Assembly: GCA_965215155.1 (NCBI GenBank)
Contig: CBDCCY010000004.1
Span: 62,001 to 126,000, forward strand
Reading direction: 5' to 3'
DNA from: JAGWAJ01 sp965215155
GTDB lineage: Bacteria > Acidobacteriota > Vicinamibacteria > Vicinamibacterales > UBA8438
DNA: 64,000 nt
Positions within the stretch are counted from its first letter, which is position 1, and the number at the start of each line of letters is the position of its first letter. Shown here one piece after another: positions 34,703 through 43,267 of this stretch. Under the pieces are notes generated by a model that was not told the DNA's origin, made no database searches, and saw only the letters and a list, made by a program, of their open reading frames with translations. A program made the translations under genes and the position numbers.

Positions 34703-36969
34703 GCGAGCCCCCGGAGGCGCCGGTAGCCCCACTCGCCGAGGACCAGCGTGCCGAGCAGCAGGAGCAGCGCCGGCATGTCCCACAGGTCGCGCTCCTCGAC
34801 GACGGTCACCCCTCCGCCCACGAACTGCACGTCGTCCGGCAGCGAGTCGACGGTGTCCGGCGTGTACCGCCGCCCGCCGGTCTCCTCGGCGATGCGGTCG
34901 AGGAGCGCCGTCCGCATCGTCGAGTCGTAGTACTCGGCGTCGCTCGGCGCCACCTGCAGGTAGGTCACGTCCTCGCCGATCAGCTCGTCGCCGCTCAGCG
35001 CCTCGACCCGCACCTCGTAGAAGCCCTCCGTGGGCGCGATGAACGTGGCGCGGTACTCGCCGTCGGCCTCGGCCGTCCATTCCATCCGCCGGTCGGTGAA
35101 GTCGCCGTCCGGATGCGTCACGGAGGCGATCACGGCACTGTTGTTGATCTCCTCGAAGTTGGCGTCGCCCACCGTGGCGAGGACGGTCACCGACTCGCCC
35201 GGCTCCACCTGGTCGGCCGGCAGCTCCACCGTCACCTGGTCGGGCACGCCGTCGACCAGCCACCGGAGCATCCGCCGCCAGAACGTCTCGTGGGTCATGT
35301 CGTCGACCGCGATGTCGGCGTGCATCTGCCACATCCACGAGTCCTGCACGGGGAACGCCAGCGACTTTCCGGCCCCGTAGCGCTGGAAGGCGAGCACCAC
35401 CAGGTCGTCGGCCGCGCTCGTCAGCAGGGTCGTTGCGGCCGGCTTCACCTCGGTGATCGGGTTGACGATCGTGATCGGCGGCAACTCGCTCCAGCGGTCG
35501 ACCGAGAGCTCTTCGGTCTCGGCGATCTGGGTGGCGGCGTGCGTGGCGCCGGCCCGGGTCGTCTCGACGGCGACCTCGACGAAGAAGTCCTCCTCGCCGT
35601 CCGCGCCGCGCTCGTCGATCACCACCGGCAGGACGTCGGCGACCGGGGTGCCGGCGTAGCCCCCCTCCGCGAACGACCGCTGGCTGCCGAGCATCATGAG
35701 GCCGCCGCCGCGGTCGTTGACGAAGTCGGCGATCATCCGCAACTGGTCCGGCGTGAAGTAGTTGGCCTCGATGCTGCCGAGCACGAGCCCGCTGTAGCGG
35801 TACAGGTCGGCGCGCGTGGTCGGAAACCCGCCGATGAGGTCGTCCGCGTCCTCGACGTCGAGGCGCATGAACTTGTTCTCCGCCGTCCGCTGCAGGATCG
35901 AGACGTGGAGGTTCTCGTCGTCCGCCACCGCGCGCCGCAGGAACTTCACCTCGAAGCGCGGCTCGCCCTCGAAGTAGAGGACCTTCTCGCTGTGGTTCTC
36001 GACCAGGATCAACGCGTCGCGCACGTTGTTCTGCGTGACCATCTCGCCCGGCCGCGGCGAGACGCGGAAGGTGAACAGCCGGGGCCCCTCCTCGGCCGCG
36101 GTGAACCGCAGGCGCACGGTGCGCGGCTCGCCGGCGCCGCCGAGCTCGACCTCTTCCGTGCCGACGATGCGGCCCTCGTCCTCCACCTGGACGGTCACCG
36201 TCTCGCCCCGGTAGCCGCGATGCGTGACGACGGCGTCGACGACCAGCGCGGCCCCCCGCAGGACCCGGCGCGGCGTCTCGACGCGGCTCAACTGGATGTC
36301 GCGGTCGAAGGTCTCGCGGCCGAGGCCGACCGTGAACACGGGGATGCCGGCGGCCTGGATCGGCAGGAGCGACTCGCCGAGGCCGCCGTCCGCGTTGTCG
36401 GCGCCGTCGGTCACCACGACCAGCCCGGAGAGCGGGACGCCCGTCAGCTCCTCGTGCGCCCGCTCGAGCGCCTGGCCGAGGTGCGTGCGGGTGCCGCGGT
36501 AGGTCAGCTCGTCGAGCTCGCCGAGCCGATCCGTCTCCGTCGAGAACCCGAAGAAGCGGAGCGCGAAACGCTCCTCGAGCGCGGTCCTGAGGTCGCCGCC
36601 GGCCCGGAGCCGGTCCTCGACGAAGCGCAGCCGCTCCGTCTCGTCCCGGTCCGCGATCTGCATGCTGCGCGAGTCGTCGACCAGCACCCCCAGGAAGTTC
36701 TGCTGCGGGACGACCGACGAGAGCACGACGACCGGCTGCAGGAGGCAGAAGGCGACCACCGCAATCGCGGCGAGACGGATCGCCGCGAGCACGCCGCGGT
36801 CGAGCGGCTGGCTGTTGCCCCGGACCTGCGCGTAGGTCCGCAGCGTGAGCGCGCCGGCTGCGATCGCCGCCGCGAGGGCGATCGCCCAGGGCGCCCGGAT
36901 GGCGAAGTCGCCCTGCTCGAACACGAGCGGGCGGTACTTGAAGAGGAACTCGAAGATCGCCTCGAACAT
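34699..36969 (-). CDS. membrane protein with VWA and glutamine-amidotransferase-like domains
   Basis: A 756-residue protein. Two membrane helices lie in the first 80 residues (APWAIALAAAIAAGA; LAAIAVVAFCLLQPVVV). A VWA-like domain follows (VLVDDSRSMQ at about 95, VVVTDGADN at about 190). The middle contains a GATase1-like fold (FVNDRGGGLMMLGSQRSF) without an evident catalytic Cys, then a further beta domain. The protein ends with a membrane helix (ALLLLLGTLVLGEWGY). Such proteins occur with DUF4159 and MoxR genes in Acidobacteria and Planctomycetes. It is separated from the upstream DUF4159 gene by a 54-base gap that is largely a hairpin. Confidence 0.8.
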   Translation of the reverse strand: MFEAIFEFLFKYRPLVFEQGDFAIRAPWAIALAAAIAAGALTLRTYAQVRGNSQPLDRGVLAAIRLAAIAVVAFCLLQPVVVLSSVVPQQNFLGVLVDDSRSMQIADRDETERLRFVEDRLRAGGDLRTALEERFALRFFGFSTETDRLGELDELTYRGTRTHLGQALERAHEELTGVPLSGLVVVTDGADNADGGLGESLLPIQAAGIPVFTVGLGRETFDRDIQLSRVETPRRVLRGAALVVDAVVTHRGYRGETVTVQVEDEGRIVGTEEVELGGAGEPRTVRLRFTAAEEGPRLFTFRVSPRPGEMVTQNNVRDALILVENHSEKVLYFEGEPRFEVKFLRRAVADDENLHVSILQRTAENKFMRLDVEDADDLIGGFPTTRADLYRYSGLVLGSIEANYFTPDQLRMIADFVNDRGGGLMMLGSQRSFAEGGYAGTPVADVLPVVIDERGADGEEDFFVEVAVETTRAGATHAATQIAETEELSVDRWSELPPITIVNPITEVKPAATTLLTSAADDLVVLAFQRYGAGKSLAFPVQDSWMWQMHADIAVDDMTHETFWRRMLRWLVDGVPDQVTVELPADQVEPGESVTVLATVGDANFEEINNSAVIASVTHPDGDFTDRRMEWTAEADGEYRATFIAPTEGFYEVRVEALSGDELIGEDVTYLQVAPSDAEYYDSTMRTALLDRIAEETGGRRYTPDTVDSLPDDVQFVGGGVTVVEERDLWDMPALLLLLGTLVLGEWGYRRLRGLA

Positions 36970-36989
36970 CGGTCTCGCGGGTCGGAACC

Positions 36990-37026
36990 CTGCAGGGTCC
37001 GCGCCGTTCCAGGGCGCAGACTCCTA
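36990..37026 (-). terminator. intercistronic hairpin starting at the DUF4159 stop codon
   Basis: On the minus strand the TAG stop opens the stem: TAGGAGTCTGCGCCCTG, loop GAAC, then GGCGCGGACCC. It is almost the same sequence as the hairpin at 60440 and shares its start with those at 17872 and 38925. Because co-oriented genes follow, it may adjust rather than end transcription. Confidence 0.6.
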
Positions 37027-37884
37027 GTGGCTCATTGCATAGACGATGAAGTTGATCCCCATCTCCACCGCGAAGGTCGAGAACTTGAGGGGGTACTCGG
37101 GACGCTCGGCCCACTCCCAGGCGTCGCCGAGGTCGGTGTTCCAGTTGATGACGACCATCAGGCGCCCGTGCTCGTCGAAGATCCCGCGGGCGTGGGCCTT
37201 GTAGCCGTCCTGCTCCCAGGTGCGGCCGCCCCAGAAGTTGCCGATCGCGGGCACCTGCAATATCTCGTCGATCCGGTAGACCGCGTTGAAGATCGGATGG
37301 TCGAGCGGGATGTCGACGATCGGGTGCTCCGGGAAGACGCGCCGGATCTGCTGCTCGAAATTGGCCCACTGCCAGGAGCCCCAGAAGTCGTCGATGACCA
37401 GGAACCCGCCCGCCAGCAGGTAGTTCCGCAGGCCTTCGATCTCGGGCGGGCTGAGCGCGATATCGCCCACCTCGAGCGCGTAGAGGAAGGGGTACTTGCG
37501 GAGGTCGGGATCGTCGAGCCGGATGGCGTTCTCGCGCTCCGACGCATCGATCTCGATCAGCCGGTTGACGATCGTCATGAACTGCTGGTCGGCCTTCGGG
37601 TAGTCGATGGCCCAGCGGTTCCAGCCCCAGCCGCTCGAGTAGATGGCCCGCGTGAAGTAGAACTCGTGGGGTCGGGCAGGCCGCCGGAGGGTGCCGCGGC
37701 GCCGGTCGAGCAGGGCGCGCGGATCGAACCCCCCGCGCTGCGCGGCCGCGGCATGGAGGGACGGAGCGGGCGCCGCCGCGCCGAGCCGCTCCGGTGCCGC
37801 GCCGCCGCCCGCCGGCCGGGAGGCGGGGGCGGCCAGGCACCCAGCCACGAGCACCGCGATCGGTCCGCCGTATAACGGCCGCAT
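37024..37884 (-). CDS. DUF4159 protein (first gene of the block)
   Basis: A 286-residue protein with a probable signal or lipoprotein sequence (GPIAVLVAGCLAAPAS; AGC could be a lipobox). The DUF4159 domain spans about 75-286 with FYFTRAIYSSGW, DYPKADQQFM, YLLAGGFLVIDDFWGSW and the C-terminal GINFIVYAMSH. The ATG at 37884 has GGAG six bases before it; the longer frame to 37983 has no such site. It leads the ten-gene minus-strand block and faces a divergent lipoprotein gene. Confidence 0.87.
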   Translation of the reverse strand: MRPLYGGPIAVLVAGCLAAPASRPAGGGAAPERLGAAAPAPSLHAAAAQRGGFDPRALLDRRRGTLRRPARPHEFYFTRAIYSSGWGWNRWAIDYPKADQQFMTIVNRLIEIDASERENAIRLDDPDLRKYPFLYALEVGDIALSPPEIEGLRNYLLAGGFLVIDDFWGSWQWANFEQQIRRVFPEHPIVDIPLDHPIFNAVYRIDEILQVPAIGNFWGGRTWEQDGYKAHARGIFDEHGRLMVVINWNTDLGDAWEWAERPEYPLKFSTFAVEMGINFIVYAMSH

Positions 37885-37978
37885 CTGCTGCTCCGGTGTC
37901 TCCAGCGTCCTGCGCGCGCCGCAGGCGGCGCGCGGGGAATAGCGATCCTCCGGATCGCGGCGCCGGCCCGCGGCTCGC

Positions 37979-38004
37979 AGCATAGCACAGCCTACCCGTA
38001 TACT
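37979..38004. promoter_or_regulatory. divergent promoter region between the DUF4159 block and the lipoprotein gene
   Basis: The plus strand has TATACT (37999-38004), a near-perfect -10, 75 bases before the lipoprotein start. The minus strand has TATGCT (37984-37979), about 95 bases before the DUF4159 start. No good -35 is seen for either, so activators or another sigma factor may be needed. Confidence 0.35.
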
Positions 38005-38078
38005 CTGGGGCGACGCGCAGCCAGGATCTCGCGGCCGAACGCCGCGAGGCGTTGCGCCGCGCGTCGCGAGGAGGCGTC

Positions 38079-38927
38079 ATGCGGATGTCGTCGTGTTCCC
38101 TGCTCGTCTCGTTCGGCGCGGGCGGCGCCGCGCCCGTCAGACGAGCCGCCGGCCTCGCCGCCCTACTCTGCGCGACCGCGCTCGCCGGTTGCGCGACACC
38201 CTCGCTCGAGGGCGTCGAGACGGCGCAGACCGGACGCGACGGCGCTCCCTCCCTCTCGATCCCGGTGCCGGCCGGCGAGCCGGGCGAGCTCCTCGTCGCG
38301 GCGCTCGGCATCAAGGCCAATCCGAACACCCAGGGCCCGGAGGGCTGGACGCCGATCGCCGGCTTCCAGGGCTTCAACGGCGCGCTCTGCGGGGCGGACT
38401 CGGAGGGCGTCTCCTGCCAGTTGAGCATTTTCTACAAGGTGACGGACGGCTCGGACACCGCGGCCGAGTTCCGCTGGGGCTCCCGGCGGCACGCGGCGGG
38501 GGCGGTACTGCGCTATTCGAACATCGACAGCCTCGCGCCCATCGGTGCGACCACCACCGCCCGCGGAACCTCGGCCGCGCCGACCGCGCCGGTCGTGGTG
38601 ACGACGCGGGCCAACTCGCGGGTCCTGCGGCTGGCCGTGGTGGAGACCGACGACGCCCGCAACTTCCTCGTCGGCTCCGAGGTCTTCACCGACGCGCCGA
38701 ACACGGTGCGCTTCAACGTGGCGTCGTTCCCGGCCGCCGAGGACGGCGCCGACGGGTGCGGGCCGCCGATGGCGGACTGCAGCGCCACCGACGACGCCGT
38801 CGCCCTCGCGGGGTCCGACAACCGCAACGGCGCCCCCGGCGGATCCGGCACCGCGGACTGGGAGATTCCCGGCGGCGACCAGTGGCTGGCCGCCTCCATC
38901 GAGATCAAGCTGGCGGAAGGAAGCTAG
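38079..38927 (+). CDS. putative lipoprotein, function unknown
   Basis: A 282-residue protein with a lipoprotein signal (AALLCATALAGCATPSLE; lipobox LAGC). The mature part looks like a beta-rich jelly-roll: ELLVAALGIKANPNTQGPEGW, then FYKVTDGSDTAAEFRW. I recognise this pattern from repeat-containing phage or surface proteins but cannot name a family. The ATG at 38079 has GGAGG five bases upstream. The TAG stop is the first part of a short hairpin. No operon partner is obvious, although an outer-membrane barrel gene follows after 158 bases. Confidence 0.7.
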   Translation: MRMSSCSLLVSFGAGGAAPVRRAAGLAALLCATALAGCATPSLEGVETAQTGRDGAPSLSIPVPAGEPGELLVAALGIKANPNTQGPEGWTPIAGFQGFNGALCGADSEGVSCQLSIFYKVTDGSDTAAEFRWGSRRHAAGAVLRYSNIDSLAPIGATTTARGTSAAPTAPVVVTTRANSRVLRLAVVETDDARNFLVGSEVFTDAPNTVRFNVASFPAAEDGADGCGPPMADCSATDDAVALAGSDNRNGAPGGSGTADWEIPGGDQWLAASIEIKLAEGS

Positions 38928-38946
38928 GAGTCTGCGCCGCAGACTT
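38925..38946 (+). terminator. hairpin starting at the lipoprotein gene stop codon
   Basis: TAG is followed by GAGTCTGC, loop GCC and GCAGACTTC. The stem is short, GC-rich and without a T-run. It shares TAGGAGTCTGCGCC with the hairpin at 37026. Confidence 0.5.
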
Positions 38947-39085
38947 CCAACGCGCCCGAAGGGCGCGCGTCCTCCAGCCGGGACAGGTGTCCGCGGGCCG
39001 CGACAGGCGCCGGCGCACGAATCGCAGCCGGGCCGCCGAAATCGGGAGAAGCAAGGCCGGACCGGATCTTGCTGTCACACGAGAC

Positions 39086-39967
39086 ATGACCTCGCATCAC
39101 AGACAGCACCGGCGGCGAGCCCTGCCGCGCATCGCCCGTTGCCTGGCCGTCCTCCTGGCTGCCGGCGGCCTCCCTGCCGTCGCCGCGGCCCAGCAGACCG
39201 CGCGCGGGACGGTGCAGGGCCAACCCGACTTCCTGTTCGAGCGGCCCGGCGTGTCGGTTTCGATCCGCGGCATCTGGAACCGCGCCCGGGCCGACAGCGA
39301 CATCTACGACTTCGTGCACGAGGAGCTGTTCGTGCGGCGCAACGCCGAGGACGACGCGCGCGACCTCAGCCTCGGGCGGATGAGCTTCGACGCGCCCGGG
39401 ATCGGGTTCGACGTCGGCGTCGCCGTCACCTCGCGGCTCGACGTCGGCGTCGGCATCGACCTCACGCGCGCCTTCTCGCGGTCGGAGTTGCGCGCGTACA
39501 TCGGCTCGGACGGCCTGCCCATCGAGCAGGAGACCTCCCTGCGCCAGGTCGACCTGACCGGCAGCCTGCGATTCGCGATCACGCCGCGCGGGCGGGCCAT
39601 TGGCCAGTACGCCTGGATTCCGGCCGCGGTGGTGCCCTACGTCGGGGTGGGCGGGGGCTTCCTCCACCATTCGCTGCAGCAGGCGGGCGAGTTCGTCGAC
39701 CCCTTCACGGACGAGCTCTTCGCCGACATCTTCGCCTCGAGCGGCTGGACGCTGTCCCGCCACGTGCTCGCGGGCTTCGACGTCCGCCTGACGTCGCGGG
39801 TCTACGCCGCGATCGAGGGGCGCTACGTCTGGGCGGACGACGACCTGGTATGCCGGCGGCCCCTGGCAGGCGTCTTCGGGCCCCCGGAACCCCTCGGGTT
39901 CTGCGGGTTCGAGCCGATCGATCTCACCGGGCTCCGGGTCCAGGCCGGCGTGCGCTTCGTCTTCTGA
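39086..39967 (+). CDS. outer-membrane beta-barrel protein (OmpW/porin-like)
   Basis: A 293-residue protein with a signal peptide (CLAVLLAAGGLPAVAAAQQ) and an alternating hydrophobic pattern typical of barrel strands (IGFDVGVAVTSRLDVGVGID, AAVVPYVGVGGGF, LTGLRVQAGVRFVF). It ends with phenylalanine, the C-terminal signal used by the BAM machinery. A cysteine pair near 265-280 sits in a probable loop. The transported or bound ligand is unknown. The ATG at 39086 lacks a strong ribosome site. Confidence 0.75.
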   Translation: MTSHHRQHRRRALPRIARCLAVLLAAGGLPAVAAAQQTARGTVQGQPDFLFERPGVSVSIRGIWNRARADSDIYDFVHEELFVRRNAEDDARDLSLGRMSFDAPGIGFDVGVAVTSRLDVGVGIDLTRAFSRSELRAYIGSDGLPIEQETSLRQVDLTGSLRFAITPRGRAIGQYAWIPAAVVPYVGVGGGFLHHSLQQAGEFVDPFTDELFADIFASSGWTLSRHVLAGFDVRLTSRVYAAIEGRYVWADDDLVCRRPLAGVFGPPEPLGFCGFEPIDLTGLRVQAGVRFVF

Positions 39968-40016
39968 CCCTTCGTTCGACCGCGGGCGTGACACGACTCC
40001 GGCCGCAGGGGGTCCG

Positions 40017-40796
40017 ATGCAGGGGCTTCGACGGACGACCGTCGTCGCAGCGTTGGTCGCCGTGCCGCTGTGCACGGTTCAGAAGGAGGCCGGCGCGGCA
40101 TCGGCACCGCGGGGCGCCGAGGGACCAGCCGACGCGCGCTGGCTGCCGTGGTTCGGCTGCTGGCAGCCCCGGGCGGAGCACGAGGGACGGACTCCCCACG
40201 CGGAAGGCGGGGTCGAAGCTCCGGACCTGCCTACCGTCTGTCTGGCGGCAAGCGGCGACGGGGTGGGGGCCGTGCTTACCGTTCGGGCCGGCGGCGACCT
40301 GCTCGTCGAGCGGACCCTCGTCGCCGACGGCAGCCGCCAGGAAGCAGGCCTCGGGGAGTGCCGCGGATGGGAACGCCGCGTCTGGTCGGCGGACGGCCGG
40401 CGGCTGTTCACGCGGGGAGAGGTCCGCTGCGACGGCGAAGCCGCGGTGCGACGGACCAGCGGCGTGTCTCTCCTCTCCAGCCCGTCCACGTGGGTCGACA
40501 TCGAGCTCGTCGACAGAGGCGCCCGGCAGACTCTCGACATTCGCCGCTACGGGCCGCTCCGGGCCCCGGGCGAAGCGAACGCCGTCCGGCCCCCGCCACC
40601 GGGCCGCATTCCGGAGGCCCGCCGTGCGGGTGCCGCTCCCCTGACCCTGCCCGACGTGCGCGAGGCCATCGCGCTGGCTGCGCCTCCAGTGGTCGAGGCG
40701 ATGCTGAGCGAGACCCGGCCGCGCGTCCGCATCGACCGCGACACCCTCATCGAGCTCGACGACGACGGCGTCGATGGCGACGTCATCGACCTCCTA
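40017..40796 (+). pseudogene. secreted family protein 'A', N-terminal portion (interrupted)
   Basis: The first 260 codons of a secreted protein paralogous to the gene at 44319. Both share ARWLPW(F/M)GCW near residue 40, then ECRGWERR and WSADGRRLFT, SPSTWVDI, and IDRDTLIELDDDG close to the break. Homology stops exactly after VIDLL at 40796 and resumes at 42658. Reading continues only 31 codons into the inserted DNA (stop at 40887-40889). Removal of the insertion gives a frame of 459 residues, close to the 442 of paralogue B. The biochemical function of the family is unknown. Confidence 0.85.
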
Positions 40797-42657
40797 ACGA
40801 GGCTCCGCCTCAGACCGACGAGACATGTAGACCTCAGCGCGTGCTTTAGGGGGAGTCGGACTCCGGCCGCTGCTCCCGCTGCGGCGTGAGCCGCCGTTAT
40901 AGTCGCCCGAGGGCGATGGTGGCCGTAGACTGGCCGGTGGGGAGCCCATCGACCGGAGCCCGAGCCATGAACGTAGCACGATCCGTCGCCGAAGTACTGT
41001 CGCGGCACACGATGCTGACGCTGGAGTGCATCGACCGCATGTACCTGAACGTCTACGTACCGCTGCTGCAGACGGGGGCGGGCGCGGCGCACTTCTTCCG
41101 CAAGGTCCGGGGCCGGCCGGTGCCGTCGTCGGCCCTGATGGGACCGCTGACCGAGCGCTTCGTCGCGGCGATCAAGCGCTATGCCGAGCGCAACGGCATC
41201 GACATCGTGGCGTTCGGTCGCCGGGAGCGCAAGGACGACCGGACGCGGGAGTACCTCCGCCGGTGGACGGGAGGCGAAGGCGTGCTCTACATCGGGCGGG
41301 CGCAAGAGAAGGCACGGGTGCTGCGTACGGAACGCCGCCACGACCCGAGGACCGGCGCGAGCTATCCGTGGCTGACGGACTCGACGGCGATGGTCAACCA
41401 CTACTACGTCTACGCGGTGGACGACGACTTCGGGCCGTTCTTCCTGAAGTTCTGCTCGTACTTCCCGTACAACGCCAAGCTGTGCATCAACGGGCACGAG
41501 TACCTGAAGCGGCAGTTGACGAAGCGGGGCATCGCGTTCGAGGCGCTCGACAACGGCATCCTGCGCTGCGACGACCCCGAGGCGATGCAGCGGCTGGCCG
41601 ACGGGCTGACGGCGGAGCAGGTCGACGGGCTGCTGCGGAAGTGGCTGGCGCGGCTGCCGCACCCCTTCGAGCCCAGCGACCGGAAACAGGGCATCCGGTA
41701 CGACATCTCGATACTGCAGGCGGAGTTCGCCCGGACCCAGGTGTTCGACCGACCGGCGCAGGGGCGGGTCTTCTTCGAGGAGGTGCTGCGCGAGCACCTC
41801 GACATGGGCCGTCCCGACCACGTGCAGTTGATCTTCGACCGGCGCGTCACCCGACGCACCCCCTCGCGGTATCGCACCCGCGTCATCACCGACAGGGTCA
41901 CCCCGTCGCTGCACGTCGACTACAAGCACTCGCGCATCAAGCAGTACCACAAGGAGGGACGCGCGCTACGCACCGAGACGGTGATCAACGACACGTACGA
42001 CTTCGATGTCGGCCGCCGGCTGAGGAACCTTGAGGATCTGAAGACGATCGGCTTCACCGCCAACCGACGCCTGCTCGGCGTCCAACGCCTCAGTCACGAC
42101 CGAAGCATCGGAGCCGACGTGCTCGACGAGTTGCACCGCCCGGTGTGCATCGACGGCCAACGCGCCTCGGCGCTGCGCTTCGGCGACCGGCGGGTGCAAG
42201 CGCTGTTCGCCGCCCTGCTGCGCTTCGACCTGCTGCCGCACGGCTTCCGCAACCGGGAGTTGCGGGAGGCGGTGGCGTCACTGTGTGGTCTGTCGCTCGA
42301 CGATTACGGCACGGGACGCATGACGTACGACCTGCGCCGGCTACGTCTCCGGGGGCTCATCGAGCGCATCCCCGGCACCCTCCGGTACCAGCTCACCGCC
42401 GAGGGACTCTGCGTCGCGCTGGCCTATCACCGGACCCAGGCGCGGGTTCTCGGGCCGGTGCTGTCGGCGACCCTCGACGGGGACTCGACCACACGGATTC
42501 GGGAAGCCGTCGCCCTCTACGACCAAGAGGTCGACCACGCTTGGCGCGGACGGGCCCTGGCTGCCTGAACACTGGATCGGGGAGACCAAGACCACCGGCG
42601 GTAGCCGGATCCGAAACTTGACTCAACTGTGAAGATCATGCGGGTTCAAGGCGTCTA
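40797..42657 (+). mobile_element. novel-type insertion element carrying one uncharacterised ORF
   Basis: About 1,861 bases separate the two halves of gene A. The insertion follows CTA (40794-40796) and ends with CTA (42655-42657), so a target duplication of three bases at most is possible. The ends are not inverted repeats of each other beyond ACG/CGT. Instead each end carries a small hairpin: GAGGC-TCC-GCCTC (40799-40811), three bases inside the left end, and CCGGC-GGTA-GCCGG (42595-42608) near the right end. A further perfect stem, GGAGTC-G-GACTCC (40852-40864), lies upstream of the ORF. Mobility is inferred from the clean interruption; the mechanism is unknown. Confidence 0.75.
40967..42568 (+). 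CDS. uncharacterised 533-residue protein of the insertion element (candidate recombinase or nuclease)
   Basis: I recognise no named domain. The protein has conserved-looking blocks: ECIDRMYLNVYVPLLQ near the start, FGPFFLKFCSYFPYNAKLCI, then DISILQAEFARTQ and HVDYKHSRIKQYHKEGRALR with TETVINDT, rich in His, Asp and Lys as expected of a metal- or DNA-processing enzyme. The last 150 residues look like a winged helix-turn-helix (MTYDLRRLRLRGLIERIPGT). I recall similar hypothetical proteins occurring widely in high-GC bacteria, but could not check. The ATG at 40967 (GGAG eight bases upstream) is preferred to 40886. It is the only gene of the element, so it is the natural candidate for its mover. 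Confidence 0.8.
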   Translation: MNVARSVAEVLSRHTMLTLECIDRMYLNVYVPLLQTGAGAAHFFRKVRGRPVPSSALMGPLTERFVAAIKRYAERNGIDIVAFGRRERKDDRTREYLRRWTGGEGVLYIGRAQEKARVLRTERRHDPRTGASYPWLTDSTAMVNHYYVYAVDDDFGPFFLKFCSYFPYNAKLCINGHEYLKRQLTKRGIAFEALDNGILRCDDPEAMQRLADGLTAEQVDGLLRKWLARLPHPFEPSDRKQGIRYDISILQAEFARTQVFDRPAQGRVFFEEVLREHLDMGRPDHVQLIFDRRVTRRTPSRYRTRVITDRVTPSLHVDYKHSRIKQYHKEGRALRTETVINDTYDFDVGRRLRNLEDLKTIGFTANRRLLGVQRLSHDRSIGADVLDELHRPVCIDGQRASALRFGDRRVQALFAALLRFDLLPHGFRNRELREAVASLCGLSLDDYGTGRMTYDLRRLRLRGLIERIPGTLRYQLTAEGLCVALAYHRTQARVLGPVLSATLDGDSTTRIREAVALYDQEVDHAWRGRALAA

Positions 42658-43257
42658 GTCGCCTTCGCCTTTCCGGAGCGATTCATCGCGGAGCCGCGCG
42701 GGGCCGCGGCGGAGAGCGGGGCGTCCCTCGGGGTGCCCGCCGAGACCCCGCTCTGGTCCGGCGTCTTCCATCCCTTCTGCCTGGTCGACTACGGCCTCTA
42801 CCTGCAGGACCTCTCGGTCGACTACGGCATCTCCGTGAACGACTTCGAAGTCGGTCGCCGCTACGATCCGGCCCTCTACTTCGGCGGCTCGCAGCCGGAC
42901 CTGTACTGCTACGGCCATCCTTTCGGGCGAGGCTGCGTCTTCAACGCGCCCGACCCGGGCCCGGCGGCGCGGGCGGGAGGAGCCGTCAAGGGGTCGGGCT
43001 ACGCGCGCGTCCGCCCGCGAACCGCCGTCGAGCGGCCCGAAGCAACCGGCTCGCCACGCGGGAGCCGCGGCGACCGCCGCGCCTCGGGAACGGGGTCCGG
43101 CGGCGCTGCCTCGTCGGCCGGCGGCGCCACTGCACGCGGACGAAGCGACGCAGACTCCCGGGGCGGCGGTGCCACGCCGGCCGGCTACGGCAACGGCGGG
43201 GCCTCTCGGGACGACTCGGCAAGCGACGGGGGCCGCACGGCGGTGCCCCGCCCGTGA
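42658..43257 (+). pseudogene. secreted family protein 'A', C-terminal portion
   Basis: The frame resumes with VAFAFPERFIAEPR, which matches VALAYPQRFVVERR of paralogue B at the equivalent position. It runs 199 codons to TGA. A Tyr-rich middle (DYGLYLQDLSVDYGI) is followed by the shared block GGAVKG(S/L)GY(A/T)RVR(P/E)RTAVE and a Gly/Ser-rich tail. It has lost its start and signal peptide through the insertion. An ATG at 42733 is not used in the paralogue. Confidence 0.85.
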
Positions 43258-43267
43258 GAGGGCGATG

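Noticed and set aside
33680..38428. 1,582-residue minus-strand frame spanning several genes
   Set aside because: Only its C-terminal part (from 34702) is real; the rest is a shadow of the VWA/GATase and DUF4159 genes.
40886..40966. Upstream extension of the 533-residue ORF to 40886
   Set aside because: The extension lacks a ribosome site and the conserved-looking protein starts at 40967; both starts lie inside the element, so conclusions do not change.
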